Made by a program: the position numbers and the translations under genes
Part shown: positions 1 through 7,618 of the stretch, one piece after another
Layout of the letters: the number at the start of each line of letters is the position of its first letter
How positions within the stretch are numbered: position 1 is the first letter of the stretch
The notes under the pieces: generated by a model
The model's database searches: none
Seen by the model: the letters and a program-made list of their open reading frames with translations, nothing else
Told to the model about the DNA's origin: nothing
Assembly: GCF_900163795.1 (NCBI RefSeq)
Contig: NZ_FWFD01000007.1
Location: forward strand, 124,001 to 188,000
DNA: 64,000 nucleotides
DNA from: Vagococcus fluvialis bH819
GTDB taxonomy: Bacteria > Bacillota > Bacilli > Lactobacillales > Vagococcaceae
Direction of reading: 5' to 3'

Positions 1-788
1 TGGGAATTTCTGGTGTTATCATGCAAAGCCTATTAAAAAATGATATGGCTAGCCCTGGGACATTAGGAATCAGTTCTGGATCAGGTTTGTTTGTTTTAAT
101 TTATATTGTGGTGTTTCATTCAGAAAGTGTCTTTTCAGCTTATGCTTTACCTATTTTATCTTTTATTGGTGGTATTTTATCAGCATTACTCATTTTTTTC
201 TTATCGTATAAACGAAACAGAGACATGTCTCCTACAACACTTATTCTGACAGGTGTCGCAGTGGGAAGTGGCTATAGTGCATTAACCACGATGTTAAGCT
301 TGAAGATGGATGAAAGGCAAATGGACTTTATTCAAAAATGGCAAGCTGGAAATCTGTGGGGAGATGATTGGCTTTATTTGAAAGTTTTGATTCCGTGGGT
401 GACGCTTTTAGTGATTTATACTATATATAAATCACAAGTCTTAAATGCTATCCATTTAGGTGATGAAACAGCGAAAGGCTTAGGTGTTTCAGTAAAAAAA
501 GAATTTATTATTTTAATGTTAGTAGCTGTGGCATTATCTTCGGGTAGTGTTGCTTTAGGTGGAAATTTTTTCTTTGTGGGAATGATAGCTCCTCATATTG
601 CGAGAAAATTAGTTGGAGCCAATCATTTTTATGTGTTGCCCTCAGCTGGCTTGATTGGTGCGATAATTATTCTTTTAGCCGATACAATTACTCGCTCACT
701 TAATTTAGGTAGTGATGTCCCAACAGGTATTGTTATCACTGTTCTAAGTACGCCATACTTTTTATATTTATTATCAAAATCAGATTAG
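1..788 (+). CDS. FecCD-family iron ABC transporter permease (5' partial)
   Basis: Membrane subunit of a ferric-siderophore or heme type ABC importer. The 5' end lies before the window; the frame is open from base 3, so the first visible ATG (base 21) is internal. The visible part begins with the GxxMQSLLKNDMASPGTLGIS-type stretch typical of FecCD/BtuC permeases, followed by many hydrophobic segments. It ends with the family hallmark GGNFFFVGMIAPHIAR (the loop that contacts the ATPase) and the last helices ending in DVPTGIVITVL. About 260 of the usual 330 residues are visible. The ATPase gene starts 9 bp downstream, so the two form an operon. The substrate cannot be read from the sequence, because the binding protein is not in the window. 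Confidence 0.93.
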   Translation, partial: GISGVIMQSLLKNDMASPGTLGISSGSGLFVLIYIVVFHSESVFSAYALPILSFIGGILSALLIFFLSYKRNRDMSPTTLILTGVAVGSGYSALTTMLSLKMDERQMDFIQKWQAGNLWGDDWLYLKVLIPWVTLLVIYTIYKSQVLNAIHLGDETAKGLGVSVKKEFIILMLVAVALSSGSVALGGNFFFVGMIAPHIARKLVGANHFYVLPSAGLIGAIIILLADTITRSLNLGSDVPTGIVITVLSTPYFLYLLSKSD

Positions 789-797
789 GAGAAGACG

Positions 798-1583
798 ATG
801 AACCGAATAGAAACGAAAAAATTAACGATTGCTTATGATGATCAAGTTATTGTAGACTCTTTAGATTTGGTCATTCCAAAAGGAAAAGTAACATCAATTA
901 TTGGACCTAATGGGTGTGGTAAATCAACTATCTTAAAAACAATTGGTCGAATTTTGAAAAAAAAATCTGGAATGGTTTATTTGGATGGAGAAGATATTTC
1001 TAAAGCTTCAACAAAGGAAATTGCTCAAAAAATGGCGATTTTACCACAATCGCCGACAGCACCAAGTGGATTAACGGTTCAGGAATTAGTTTCGTATGGA
1101 CGCTTTCCTCATCAAAAAGGATTTGGTAAACTGGATACAGAAGATAAGAAACTAATTGAATGGGCGATAGACGTAACCAAATTAACGCATTTTAAAAATA
1201 GAGAAATAGATAGTTTGTCTGGTGGACAAAGACAACGCGTTTGGATTGCTATGGCTTTGGCACAACAGACTGAACTTATCCTTTTAGACGAACCAACAAC
1301 TTATTTGGATATGGCACATCAATTGGAAATATTAGAATTGCTAGACAACTTAAATAAAAACCAAGGCTGTACGATTGTGATGGTTTTACACGATCTTAAT
1401 TTAGCCTCTCGATTTTCTGATTATTTAGTTGCTGTTAATCAAGGTGAAATCAGAGCGGTTGGTTCTGCTAAGGAAGTTATTACAAAAGAAGTACTTAGGA
1501 ATGTTTTCCAAATCAATGCAACAATTGTGGAAGAGCCGATAAATCAATATCCAGTTTGTCTAACATATGACTTAATAAAATAG
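798..1583 (+). CDS. FecE/FhuC-type ABC transporter ATP-binding protein
   Basis: Cytoplasmic ATPase that powers the upstream permease in iron-siderophore type import. The 261 residues are a single nucleotide-binding domain. Visible motifs are Walker A GPNGCGKST (about 36-44), signature LSGGQRQRVW (about 141-150), Walker B LILLDEPT (about 161-168) and the H-loop in VLHDL (near 198). The length and the PQSPTAPSGLTVQELVSYGR stretch fit the FecE/FhuC family. It starts with ATG after GGAGAAG, 9 bp behind the permease stop, so it is translated from the same mRNA. Confidence 0.93.
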   Translation: MNRIETKKLTIAYDDQVIVDSLDLVIPKGKVTSIIGPNGCGKSTILKTIGRILKKKSGMVYLDGEDISKASTKEIAQKMAILPQSPTAPSGLTVQELVSYGRFPHQKGFGKLDTEDKKLIEWAIDVTKLTHFKNREIDSLSGGQRQRVWIAMALAQQTELILLDEPTTYLDMAHQLEILELLDNLNKNQGCTIVMVLHDLNLASRFSDYLVAVNQGEIRAVGSAKEVITKEVLRNVFQINATIVEEPINQYPVCLTYDLIK

Positions 1584-1616
1584 GAGTAATGTTAAGTAGA
1601 AGGAGTGGTTATTACA

Positions 1617-2186
1617 ATGCGAACTAATTTAATTAACGAATTAGAATTGTATCAAGCATTTAATGAACAAGAAGAAATGGATCGGAAAATTATTTTAAAT
1701 GCTTTGCTATCAGAACCATTAATTTTTGAAAGAAGTGAGTTAACCAAGCATATAACTTCCTCTGCTTGGGTGGTTAATCCCGAAAAAACAAAAGTATTAA
1801 TGGCTTATCATAATATCTATGATTCATGGGCTTGGCTAGGTGGTCACGCTGACGGAGAGGAAGACTTACTTAAAGTTGCTTTAAAAGAAGTCGCAGAGGA
1901 AAGTGGTCTAAAAGAAATTAAACCTTTAAACCAAGCCATTTTTTCTTTAGAGGTTCTGACAGTAGATGGTCATGTAAAAAAAGATATTTATGTTCCTTCG
2001 CATTTGCATTTAAATATTACCTATCTAATTGAAGCAAATGAACAAGAGGTATTAATAATAAAAGAAGATGAAAATAGTGATGTCGCTTGGTTTAACTTAG
2101 ACGAAGCAATTGAAGCTTCTAATGAGGTTTGGTTTAGAGACAATGTCTATAAAAAACTTAATAGTAAATTGAGAAAACTAAAGTAG
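1617..2186 (+). CDS. NUDIX hydrolase
   Basis: Hydrolyses a nucleoside-diphosphate-linked substrate; which one cannot be told. The NUDIX box reads GHADGEED...KEVAEESGL, with the usual Arg of the REUxEE core replaced by Lys, a tolerated variant. The protein is 189 residues. I chose the ATG at 1617 because AGAAGGAG lies 11 bp before it; the in-frame GTG at 1605 directly abuts that ribosome site and would be unserviceable. It lies 33 bp after the ATPase gene and ends in a strong terminator, so it is probably the last gene of the import operon, although its role there is unclear. Confidence 0.85.
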   Translation: MRTNLINELELYQAFNEQEEMDRKIILNALLSEPLIFERSELTKHITSSAWVVNPEKTKVLMAYHNIYDSWAWLGGHADGEEDLLKVALKEVAEESGLKEIKPLNQAIFSLEVLTVDGHVKKDIYVPSHLHLNITYLIEANEQEVLIIKEDENSDVAWFNLDEAIEASNEVWFRDNVYKKLNSKLRKLK

Positions 2187-2213
2187 GTTAACTTTAACTA
2201 CTTTAGTTTTTTT
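2176..2213 (+). terminator. Rho-independent terminator after NUDIX gene
   Basis: AACTAAAGTAG pairs with CTACTTTAGTT over a 13-nt loop and is followed by a run of T. The 5' arm includes the last codons and stop codon of the NUDIX gene. Confidence 0.88.
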
Positions 2214-2217
2214 GTGA

Positions 2218-2239
2218 TATGATTAGTTTGACTAACTAA
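2218..2239 (+). promoter_or_regulatory. marR promoter (extended -10) with MarR operator
   Basis: An extended -10 (TGA TATGAT, 2215-2223) is overlapped by the imperfect palindrome TTAGTTTGACTAACTAA at 2223-2239. Only one position differs from the perfect copy in front of the downstream MFS gene. This implies that the MarR regulator represses its own gene and the transporter through the same site. Confidence 0.75.
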
Positions 2240-2257
2240 ATAAAAGGAGATGAAATA

Positions 2258-2704
2258 ATGGTAGACAATGTTAATTTTGATATTTATCAAACGTTACATG
2301 CTATTTCAAGAGACATGCACCACTTGGCTCATTATATTGGTGGTAGACAAGGTGAAATGCAGGATTTAGGCAGAAGTTTAAATTTTATTCGAAAAAATAA
2401 AAGGGTGACCTCTAAAAATTTGGCTAATTATTATCAGATTAAATCTTCGTCGGTTACAGTTAAAGTTAATAAAATGATTGAGCAAGGATACATTGATAAG
2501 ACAAGAGATACAGAAGACTTAAGAGTCTATTATTTAATGTTAACAAAAAAAGGTGAAGAAAAATGTCATGAGATTAACGAAAGTACTCAACTTCTAATTA
2601 AAGATCTTTTTGATGATTTAACAACGAATCAAAAATTAGTATTATTAGATGAGTTACAGACAATTGAAGGCAAGTTAGTGGAAAAGAAAAAAAACTGGGA
2701 ATAA
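2258..2704 (+). CDS. MarR-family transcriptional regulator
   Basis: Winged-helix repressor of 148 residues. The recognition region is TSKNLANYYQIKSSSVTVKVNKMIEQGYIDKTRDTEDLR, with the wing Asp-Arg pattern (RDTEDLRVYYLMLTKKG) usual for MarR. AAAGGAGA precedes the ATG. The gene directly precedes an MFS drug exporter, and both promoters carry nearly the same 17-bp palindrome, so this is most likely the autoregulated, ligand-responsive repressor of that pump. The inducing ligand is unknown. Confidence 0.88.
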   Translation: MVDNVNFDIYQTLHAISRDMHHLAHYIGGRQGEMQDLGRSLNFIRKNKRVTSKNLANYYQIKSSSVTVKVNKMIEQGYIDKTRDTEDLRVYYLMLTKKGEEKCHEINESTQLLIKDLFDDLTTNQKLVLLDELQTIEGKLVEKKKNWE

Positions 2705-2709
2705 AAATG

Positions 2710-2759
2710 TTGACATTTTAAGAATATGGCTCTAAAATATACTTAGTTAGACTAACTAA
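2710..2759 (+). promoter_or_regulatory. MFS-pump promoter with perfect MarR operator
   Basis: The -35 TTGACA (2710-2715), a 17-bp spacer and the -10 TAAAAT (2733-2738) are followed at the expected start of transcription by the perfect 17-bp palindrome TTAGTTAGACTAACTAA (2743-2759). Placement over the start site suits repression by the upstream MarR protein. Confidence 0.8.
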
Positions 2760-2782
2760 ATATATTTTAGGCGGGATTTTAA

Positions 2783-4117
2783 ATGACGAAAAGAAATGTG
2801 ATTTTTTTTGCTTTATTAATGGTGACTGCTTTAGCAGCTATAGAAGGAACAATTATTGCAACGGTAGCCAGTTCAATTGTTACGTCAATGGGTAGTCCAG
2901 AACTAATAGGTTTAGTTTTTTCAGTATATCTTTTGTTTAGTGGTGTTTTTTCATTATTATTTGGTAAGTTAGCAGATTCTTGGAGTAAGAAAGGAACGTT
3001 AGTCTCTGGCTTAATTATTTTTTCTGTCTTTTCTTTACTTTGTGGCTTTGCAAATAGTATGACGATGTTAATTATTTTTCGAGCATGTCAAGGGATTGGT
3101 GCAGGGGCAATAGTTCCAGTTTCTAGGGCAATGGTAGGCTTCTTGTTTGACACTAAAGAGTCTCGAGCAAAAGCTCAAAGTATTGAGAGTTCAATTTGGG
3201 GAATTGCTGGTTTAGTGGGTCCTTTTTTAGGTGGGATGATTTTAAATTATTTCAGTTGGCGCTTTGTTTTTTTCCTTAATGTGCCCTTAACAATTGTGGC
3301 TATTATTCTATTACTCATATTTGTAGATGAACCTCAAAAGGATCAAGCGATATCTTTGGATTATTTAGGAAGCTTTTACCTTTTGGCAGCTTCAATGGCG
3401 CTTTTTGGTAGCTTATATACTAAGCAACTTTCAATGATAATTGTATTGTGTGTGATAACACTTATTGGTTTTTATTTATGGTTTAGAAGAGAAAAAAAAG
3501 CTAGTGGCAATGGTTTAGTGGATATTCAAGTTCTTAAAAATAAACATGTGTTAAAAATCAATTTATTAACATTAACCACTGGTATGATAGCTGCAGGAGT
3601 AAATGCTTATTTACCGCTCTGGGGTCAAGAGATGATGCAAATGACACCATTAAAGGCAGGAGCACTCTTAACTCCATTTCTTATCTTTTGGACATGTGGC
3701 ACAGTGATGAATACTTATTTAATCAAAAAAATGACCATTAAAACAAATTTACTAGTAGGTGCTATTTTTTTATTTTTAGGAACACTTTTATTAAATATTG
3801 TGGTATATTTTCCAGAAAATATGATGTTTATCGTCTTAGGATTAATTGGGATAGGGATGGGGATTACAGTCTCGTCTATGATGATTTATTTGCAGTTTAA
3901 TGCACCCAAAAGTTCACTTGGAAGTGTAATGGGAATGAATTCTTTTGTCCTTATGATGTCTAAGTCGATTGGTGTGGCTCTATTGGGAGCAGTTTATGGA
4001 AAAAATTGGACATTATTTGGTTATGGAAATAGTTTTAATTTAATTTTTATACTAATTTTATTTTTAGCATGCCAAGCAAGTTATCTTGTGCGAAAGTTAC
4101 CACAAAGTAATGTCTAG
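2783..4117 (+). CDS. MFS multidrug efflux transporter (DHA2/EmrB-QacA type)
   Basis: Proton-driven exporter in the cytoplasmic membrane. The 444 residues give about 12-14 hydrophobic helices. After TM2 there is the MFS motif A-like FGKLADSWSKKGTL, and TM5 carries the antiporter motif C region (GIAGLVGPFLGGMILNYFSW), which marks drug:H+ antiporters. The start is ATG after GGCGGGA. It is the only structural gene under the MarR operator, and the adjacent cation exporter gene 17 bp downstream may be co-transcribed. The substrate cannot be predicted. Confidence 0.9.
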   Translation: MTKRNVIFFALLMVTALAAIEGTIIATVASSIVTSMGSPELIGLVFSVYLLFSGVFSLLFGKLADSWSKKGTLVSGLIIFSVFSLLCGFANSMTMLIIFRACQGIGAGAIVPVSRAMVGFLFDTKESRAKAQSIESSIWGIAGLVGPFLGGMILNYFSWRFVFFLNVPLTIVAIILLLIFVDEPQKDQAISLDYLGSFYLLAASMALFGSLYTKQLSMIIVLCVITLIGFYLWFRREKKASGNGLVDIQVLKNKHVLKINLLTLTTGMIAAGVNAYLPLWGQEMMQMTPLKAGALLTPFLIFWTCGTVMNTYLIKKMTIKTNLLVGAIFLFLGTLLLNIVVYFPENMMFIVLGLIGIGMGITVSSMMIYLQFNAPKSSLGSVMGMNSFVLMMSKSIGVALLGAVYGKNWTLFGYGNSFNLIFILILFLACQASYLVRKLPQSNV

Positions 4118-4134
4118 AGTGAGGAGTAGATAAG

Positions 4135-5037
4135 ATGAAACCGACAGTAACTAACCGTAAAAAATATGTAGATAACACCATTAAAAGTATTAAAATTGCT
4201 TATGTTAATTTGATTGTTCTTGTGATTGTTTTTATTGTTGAAGTAATGATTGCACAAATAAGTGGTTCAAAAGCACTGTTAGCAGCCAGCTTCAATAATT
4301 TATCCAGTATTATTATTGCTATGGGGATAATTCTCGGACTTAAAGTGGCATTAAAAGATCCATCTCATTCTCATAGTAAAGGCTATCAACAGTTTGAAAC
4401 CTTAGGTAATTTATTCAGTTCTTTTGTGATGTTTTTAATGTCAGTCTACATTGTGATTGAGGGGATAAAATCAGTTTATGCTTCTTTTTCTAAAAAGGGA
4501 ATACCACCTTCTGAATTACCAATTTTTATCGCATTAGGAGCAGGAGTCATTATGCTTGTTGTTTATTTATTTAATTCAAGGTTTCATCAAAAAATTAGTA
4601 ATAATGCAGTGAATACGTTAAAGAAGGATTCTCTTAGTGATTTTTTGATGAATATTGGAACAGCAGCAGGTTTATTTTTAACGTTGAGAATTCATCCAGT
4701 TTTTGATGGTCTAACAGCTGTATTTTTAGGAATTGTCTTAGTCCATATGTCTTACATGATTGTCAAAGAAAATGTTTTTTATCTGTCAGGTGGCTTTGAT
4801 CCGGAAATGATTGTTAATTATCATCATGTGATTGAGAGGTTGTCAGGTGTGGAAAGAATTGTGGATATTACCGGGAAAATGTTTGGTGATGCGATTGCTG
4901 TGGATATCACCATTGAAGTGGATAAAAAACTAACGATTGAAGAAGCCGCTTTAATTACAGAAAATATCGAGTATGAGCTAACAAGTCGTTTTGACATTTT
5001 TGATGTGGATGTCCAGGTGAAACCTAAAAGGAGTTGA
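4135..5037 (+). CDS. Cation diffusion facilitator (CDF) metal exporter, atypical site A
   Basis: Six-helix metal/proton antiporter of 300 residues, with a His-rich loop (SHSHSKGY) and a C-terminal cytoplasmic domain (about 210-300). CDF proteins bind metal through a tetrad on TM2 and TM5. Here TM2 reads ASFNNLSSI, so the two usual acidic positions are Asn and Ser, while TM5 keeps Asp-x3-Asp (DSLSD). By analogy with the pneumococcal MntE/CzcD pair, an Asn-containing tetrad leans toward manganese rather than zinc; the extra Ser is unusual. It lies 17 bp after the MFS gene. Family assignment is firm; the metal is inferred. Confidence 0.85.
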   Translation: MKPTVTNRKKYVDNTIKSIKIAYVNLIVLVIVFIVEVMIAQISGSKALLAASFNNLSSIIIAMGIILGLKVALKDPSHSHSKGYQQFETLGNLFSSFVMFLMSVYIVIEGIKSVYASFSKKGIPPSELPIFIALGAGVIMLVVYLFNSRFHQKISNNAVNTLKKDSLSDFLMNIGTAAGLFLTLRIHPVFDGLTAVFLGIVLVHMSYMIVKENVFYLSGGFDPEMIVNYHHVIERLSGVERIVDITGKMFGDAIAVDITIEVDKKLTIEEAALITENIEYELTSRFDIFDVDVQVKPKRS

Positions 5038-5199
5038 GAAATGAAGTTGTTTCTTAATTCCTTTTTCATGTCTTCAAAAAAATGCTTTTTATAAAAAGTC
5101 AGAAAAACAAGAAAACGTTATCAGTTGAGAAGGTAATAAAGATATTTATCATAATAATAAAGGTTGTTTCAACTTAAAAAGAATAATAAAAGTACAAAA

Positions 5200-5231
5200 A
5201 ACTTAATTATAAGATATAATTGAGTTTTTTA
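5200..5231. terminator. Bidirectional AT-rich terminator
   Basis: AACTTAATTATA pairs with TATAATTGAGTT (one G-U) and is followed by a T run on the + strand and preceded by an A run. It separates the efflux genes from the 6-phosphogluconate dehydrogenase gene. The other parts of 5038-5311 show nothing recognisable. Confidence 0.6.
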
Positions 5232-5311
5232 TCTATTAGTGATAGAATTCATTTTTGTAAGCAACAAAATACAATACATTAAAATAGTATTGAACTTTAT
5301 TGGGGGAAGAA

Positions 5312-6211
5312 ATGAAAATTAAAATTATTGGTTTAGGTAAAATGGGTTTAAATTTAGTGAGTAATCTTGTAAGAAACGATCATGATGTGGTGTGTTATGA
5401 TATTAATGAGGAGTCGAGAAAAGCAGCTAAAGAACTGGGAGCTAATCCAACTGAAGATTTAGTTTCTTTTTTTAATGTAAATAAAGAAGAAAATAATACG
5501 TATTGGATGATGTTGCCTTCAGGAAAAGTTACTGAAGAAATGATTTTAAGCTGTCGAGCTAACTTGAAGATAGGAGATATTTTGATTGATGGTGGAAACT
5601 CTAAGTTTGCGGATAGTATTCATCATTATCATTTATTAAAAGAAAAAGGAATTCATTTCCTAGATGTGGGAACATCGGGTGGAATGAGTGGCGCAAGAGA
5701 TGGTGCCTGTATGATGGTTGGTGGAGATCCTGCTATCTTTACTAAGGTTGAAAACTTATTTAAAGATCTATGTGTAGATAAAGGTTATTTGTATTGTGGT
5801 CAAGCTGGCAGTGGTCATTATTTAAAAATGGTACATAACGGAATTGAGTATGGCATGATGCAGGCAATTGGAGAAGGATTTAATTTACTACATCATTCTC
5901 GTTATGATTATAATTTGGAAGAAGTTGCTCGAGTGTTCAATAATGGCTCAGTGGTTCGTAGTTGGTTAATGGAATTAACGGAGAAAGCATTACAAGAAAA
6001 TCCAAGGATGGAAGGTATTAGCGGACAAGTTCCTTCATCTGGTGAAGGTAAGTGGACGGTGGAAGAGATGTTAGAGTTGGGCCAATCAGCACCAGTTATT
6101 ACACAGTCCCTACTAACCCGTTATGCTTCTATGGATGAAGAAAAATATGGAGAGAAAGTTATTGCTTCATTAAGGAATCAATTTGGTGGACATGTGATAC
6201 CAAAGGAATAA
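5312..6211 (+). CDS. gnd: NAD-type 6-phosphogluconate dehydrogenase (decarboxylating), short form
   Basis: Oxidises and decarboxylates 6-phosphogluconate to ribulose 5-phosphate. The 299-residue length is that of the short GntZ/YqeC-like class, not the roughly 470-residue NADP enzyme. The Rossmann motif GLGKMGLNLV opens the protein. An Asp follows strand 2 (VVCYDINEE), which favours NAD. Family motifs DGGNSKFADS and GTSGGMSGARDGACMMVGG are present, as is the catalytic Lys/Asn segment HYLKMVHNGIEYGMMQAIGE. I placed the start at the ATG (5312); an in-frame TTG at 5300 lies upstream, but it abuts the GGGGGAA ribosome site. Transcribed alone. Confidence 0.92.
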   Translation: MKIKIIGLGKMGLNLVSNLVRNDHDVVCYDINEESRKAAKELGANPTEDLVSFFNVNKEENNTYWMMLPSGKVTEEMILSCRANLKIGDILIDGGNSKFADSIHHYHLLKEKGIHFLDVGTSGGMSGARDGACMMVGGDPAIFTKVENLFKDLCVDKGYLYCGQAGSGHYLKMVHNGIEYGMMQAIGEGFNLLHHSRYDYNLEEVARVFNNGSVVRSWLMELTEKALQENPRMEGISGQVPSSGEGKWTVEEMLELGQSAPVITQSLLTRYASMDEEKYGEKVIASLRNQFGGHVIPKE

Positions 6212-6273
6212 AAAGATAAATGGAAATTAGTCTTATATTTATATTCATATTTATAATTATAAGGAACTCATGA

Positions 6274-6279
6274 TATAAT
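6274..6279 (+). promoter_or_regulatory. Extended -10 promoter of leader peptide / RsgA-type GTPase transcript
   Basis: TGATATAAT (TG at 6271-6272, TATAAT at 6274-6279) predicts a start near 6286 and so a leader of about 125 nt before the GTPase start codon. No good -35 is seen, as is common with an extended -10. Confidence 0.6.
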
Positions 6280-6329
6280 GAAAAGGCGCAGAGATTGCGA
6301 CAATTTTTTTTGAAAAGGAGAGATGTTTT

Positions 6330-6380
6330 ATGAGCTATTTAGCAAAGTTAGTAAACAATAATGGAGGTTTCTCTTTTTAG
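6330..6380 (+). CDS. 16-residue leader peptide upstream of RsgA-type GTPase
   Basis: A short ORF encoding MSYLAKLVNNNGGFSF. It has a strong ribosome site (AAAAGGAG, 8-9 bp before the ATG), stronger than needed by chance, and it ends 30 bp before the GTPase start. Its last codons contain segment A of an A:B:C set of complementary sequences (see the next entry). The peptide has no recognisable domain. The arrangement resembles ermC-type leader peptides, in which ribosome stalling changes the mRNA fold. It is too short for automatic gene calls. Function is inferred from architecture only. Confidence 0.6.
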   Translation: MSYLAKLVNNNGGFSF

Positions 6381-6410
6381 TGTAAACCTCTGAATTTAAT
6401 GGAGGGTTTC
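6363..6410 (+). promoter_or_regulatory. Candidate translational attenuator (alternative hairpins over the GTPase ribosome site)
   Basis: Segment A (GAGGTTT, 6364-6370) lies in the leader ORF. Segment B (AAACCTC, 6384-6390) lies just after it. Segment C (GGAGGGTTT, 6401-6409) contains the ribosome site of the GTPase. A:B gives 7 perfect pairs and leaves C free. B:C gives about 8 pairs with one bulge and buries the ribosome site. A ribosome covering A would favour B:C (off); one held earlier in the leader would allow A:B (on). Confidence 0.6.
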
Positions 6411-7370
6411 ATGGAAAAACAAAAAGGTATTGTCGTATTTCAAGGACAAGATATATCAAAAATAAAATTATCAAACGGTTCATTAATTACAGGTCGAGTA
6501 TCTGGAAAATTTAGAAATCATGTAGAACAACCTAGTGATTATCCAGTGGTTGGAGATATGGTGTCAGGCAAACTATCAGATGTAGATCAAATGATTATTG
6601 ATGAGGTACTACCCAGAAAAAGTTTCTTACAAAGAAAAGTCGCTGGTAATCGACAAGATGAACAAGGAATTGCTGCTAATGTCGATACAGTATTTATAAC
6701 AACCAGCGTTAATGAGGAATTTAATTTATCGAGATTAGAGCGATTTACAACGATTGTTTGGGACAGTGGAGCTATACCTGTCTTAGTTTTAACTAAAACC
6801 GATTTGGTATCAGAGAACAAACTAAAGACTTTAATAGAGGAGTTAGAATCTTATTTTTATGGAATACCTGTTCTTACAACCAATCGTTATGCAGACATCC
6901 ATAGTAGGATATTATCCTTTTTAAGACCTGATGAAATTGTTACTTTCATCGGCTCATCAGGAGTGGGCAAGTCAACGCTTTTAAATCAATTACTAGATGA
7001 AGAAGTTCAAGAAACAAAAACAATTAGAGAAGATGACGCTAGAGGAAAACACACGACAACTAGTCGTCATTTATTTACTTTACCAAATGGTTGCATGATT
7101 ATTGATACACCGGGAATGAGAGAAGTAGGGTTAGAAACGATATCTGTTAGTGCGTTTGATCATCAATACCAAGTTATTTATGATTTAGCAAGTACTTGTC
7201 GATTTTCAGATTGTCAGCATCAAACAGAACCAGGATGTCAGGTAAAAAAAGCTTTAGAATCTGGTGAATTAGATCAAATTCTTTTTAAGAGTTATTTAAA
7301 AATGGGACGAGAATTGGCATTTTTGAAGCAAAAAGAAGCTAATCGCGAGAGAAAGGAAAAGCGTAAATAA
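6411..7370 (+). CDS. RsgA-type circularly permuted GTPase (ribosome small subunit-dependent)
   Basis: GTPase that binds the 30S subunit in late assembly or quality control. Order of parts: OB fold (about 1-75), then the permuted G motifs with G4 TKTD (about 128-131) before G1 GSSGVGKST (about 181-189) and G3 DTPGM (about 232-236). A C-terminal zinc motif has the canonical C-x4-C-x-H-x5-C spacing (CRFSDCQHQTEPGC). It has 319 residues. The start at 6411 uses GGAGGG; the in-frame ATG at 6399 overlaps that site. Housekeeping rsgA usually sits beside stk/prpC and rpe; here the gene stands alone behind a leader peptide, so it may be a second, inducible paralogue. Confidence 0.88.
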   Translation: MEKQKGIVVFQGQDISKIKLSNGSLITGRVSGKFRNHVEQPSDYPVVGDMVSGKLSDVDQMIIDEVLPRKSFLQRKVAGNRQDEQGIAANVDTVFITTSVNEEFNLSRLERFTTIVWDSGAIPVLVLTKTDLVSENKLKTLIEELESYFYGIPVLTTNRYADIHSRILSFLRPDEIVTFIGSSGVGKSTLLNQLLDEEVQETKTIREDDARGKHTTTSRHLFTLPNGCMIIDTPGMREVGLETISVSAFDHQYQVIYDLASTCRFSDCQHQTEPGCQVKKALESGELDQILFKSYLKMGRELAFLKQKEANRERKEKRK

Positions 7371-7386
7371 ATTTTAGTTTGATGAG

Positions 7387-7416
7387 AGACTGATGTGATA
7401 AAATATCAGTCTTTTT
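7387..7416 (+). terminator. Terminator after RsgA-type GTPase gene
   Basis: AGACTGAT pairs with ATCAGTCT and is followed by TTTTT. Confidence 0.8.
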
Positions 7417-7429
7417 CTTATGTTGTGAA

Positions 7430-7556
7430 TAATTTTGATAATCAGGAATAAAAAATCAATTCCTTTAGTAATTTCAAGCAATTCAAAAAAAGGATGGTTC
7501 ATGCATTTTTCCGGTTGCGTGGAGCTAAACGCCTTTTTCACTACTCTAGTTGAGAA
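7430..7556 (-). repeat. Dispersed intergenic repeat, copy A
   Basis: Read on the minus strand it begins AGAGTAGTGAAAAAGGCG, continues with TTTAGCTCC, and ends with a decayed form of the TGATTATCAAAATTATT end seen in copies C, E and G. It belongs to the family described at 20912 and 49290. This is the one copy that does not lie downstream of a gene in the same sense. Confidence 0.65.
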
Positions 7557-7618
7557 GATAAAATAATACCTTTATAATAAAAGGTAGTTTAAAAATAGCT
7601 GATAGGATGTGGATGTAA

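Noticed and set aside
4824-5069. Open frame antisense to the CDF exporter gene
   Set aside because: Shadow of the real gene; no ribosome site and no own promoter.
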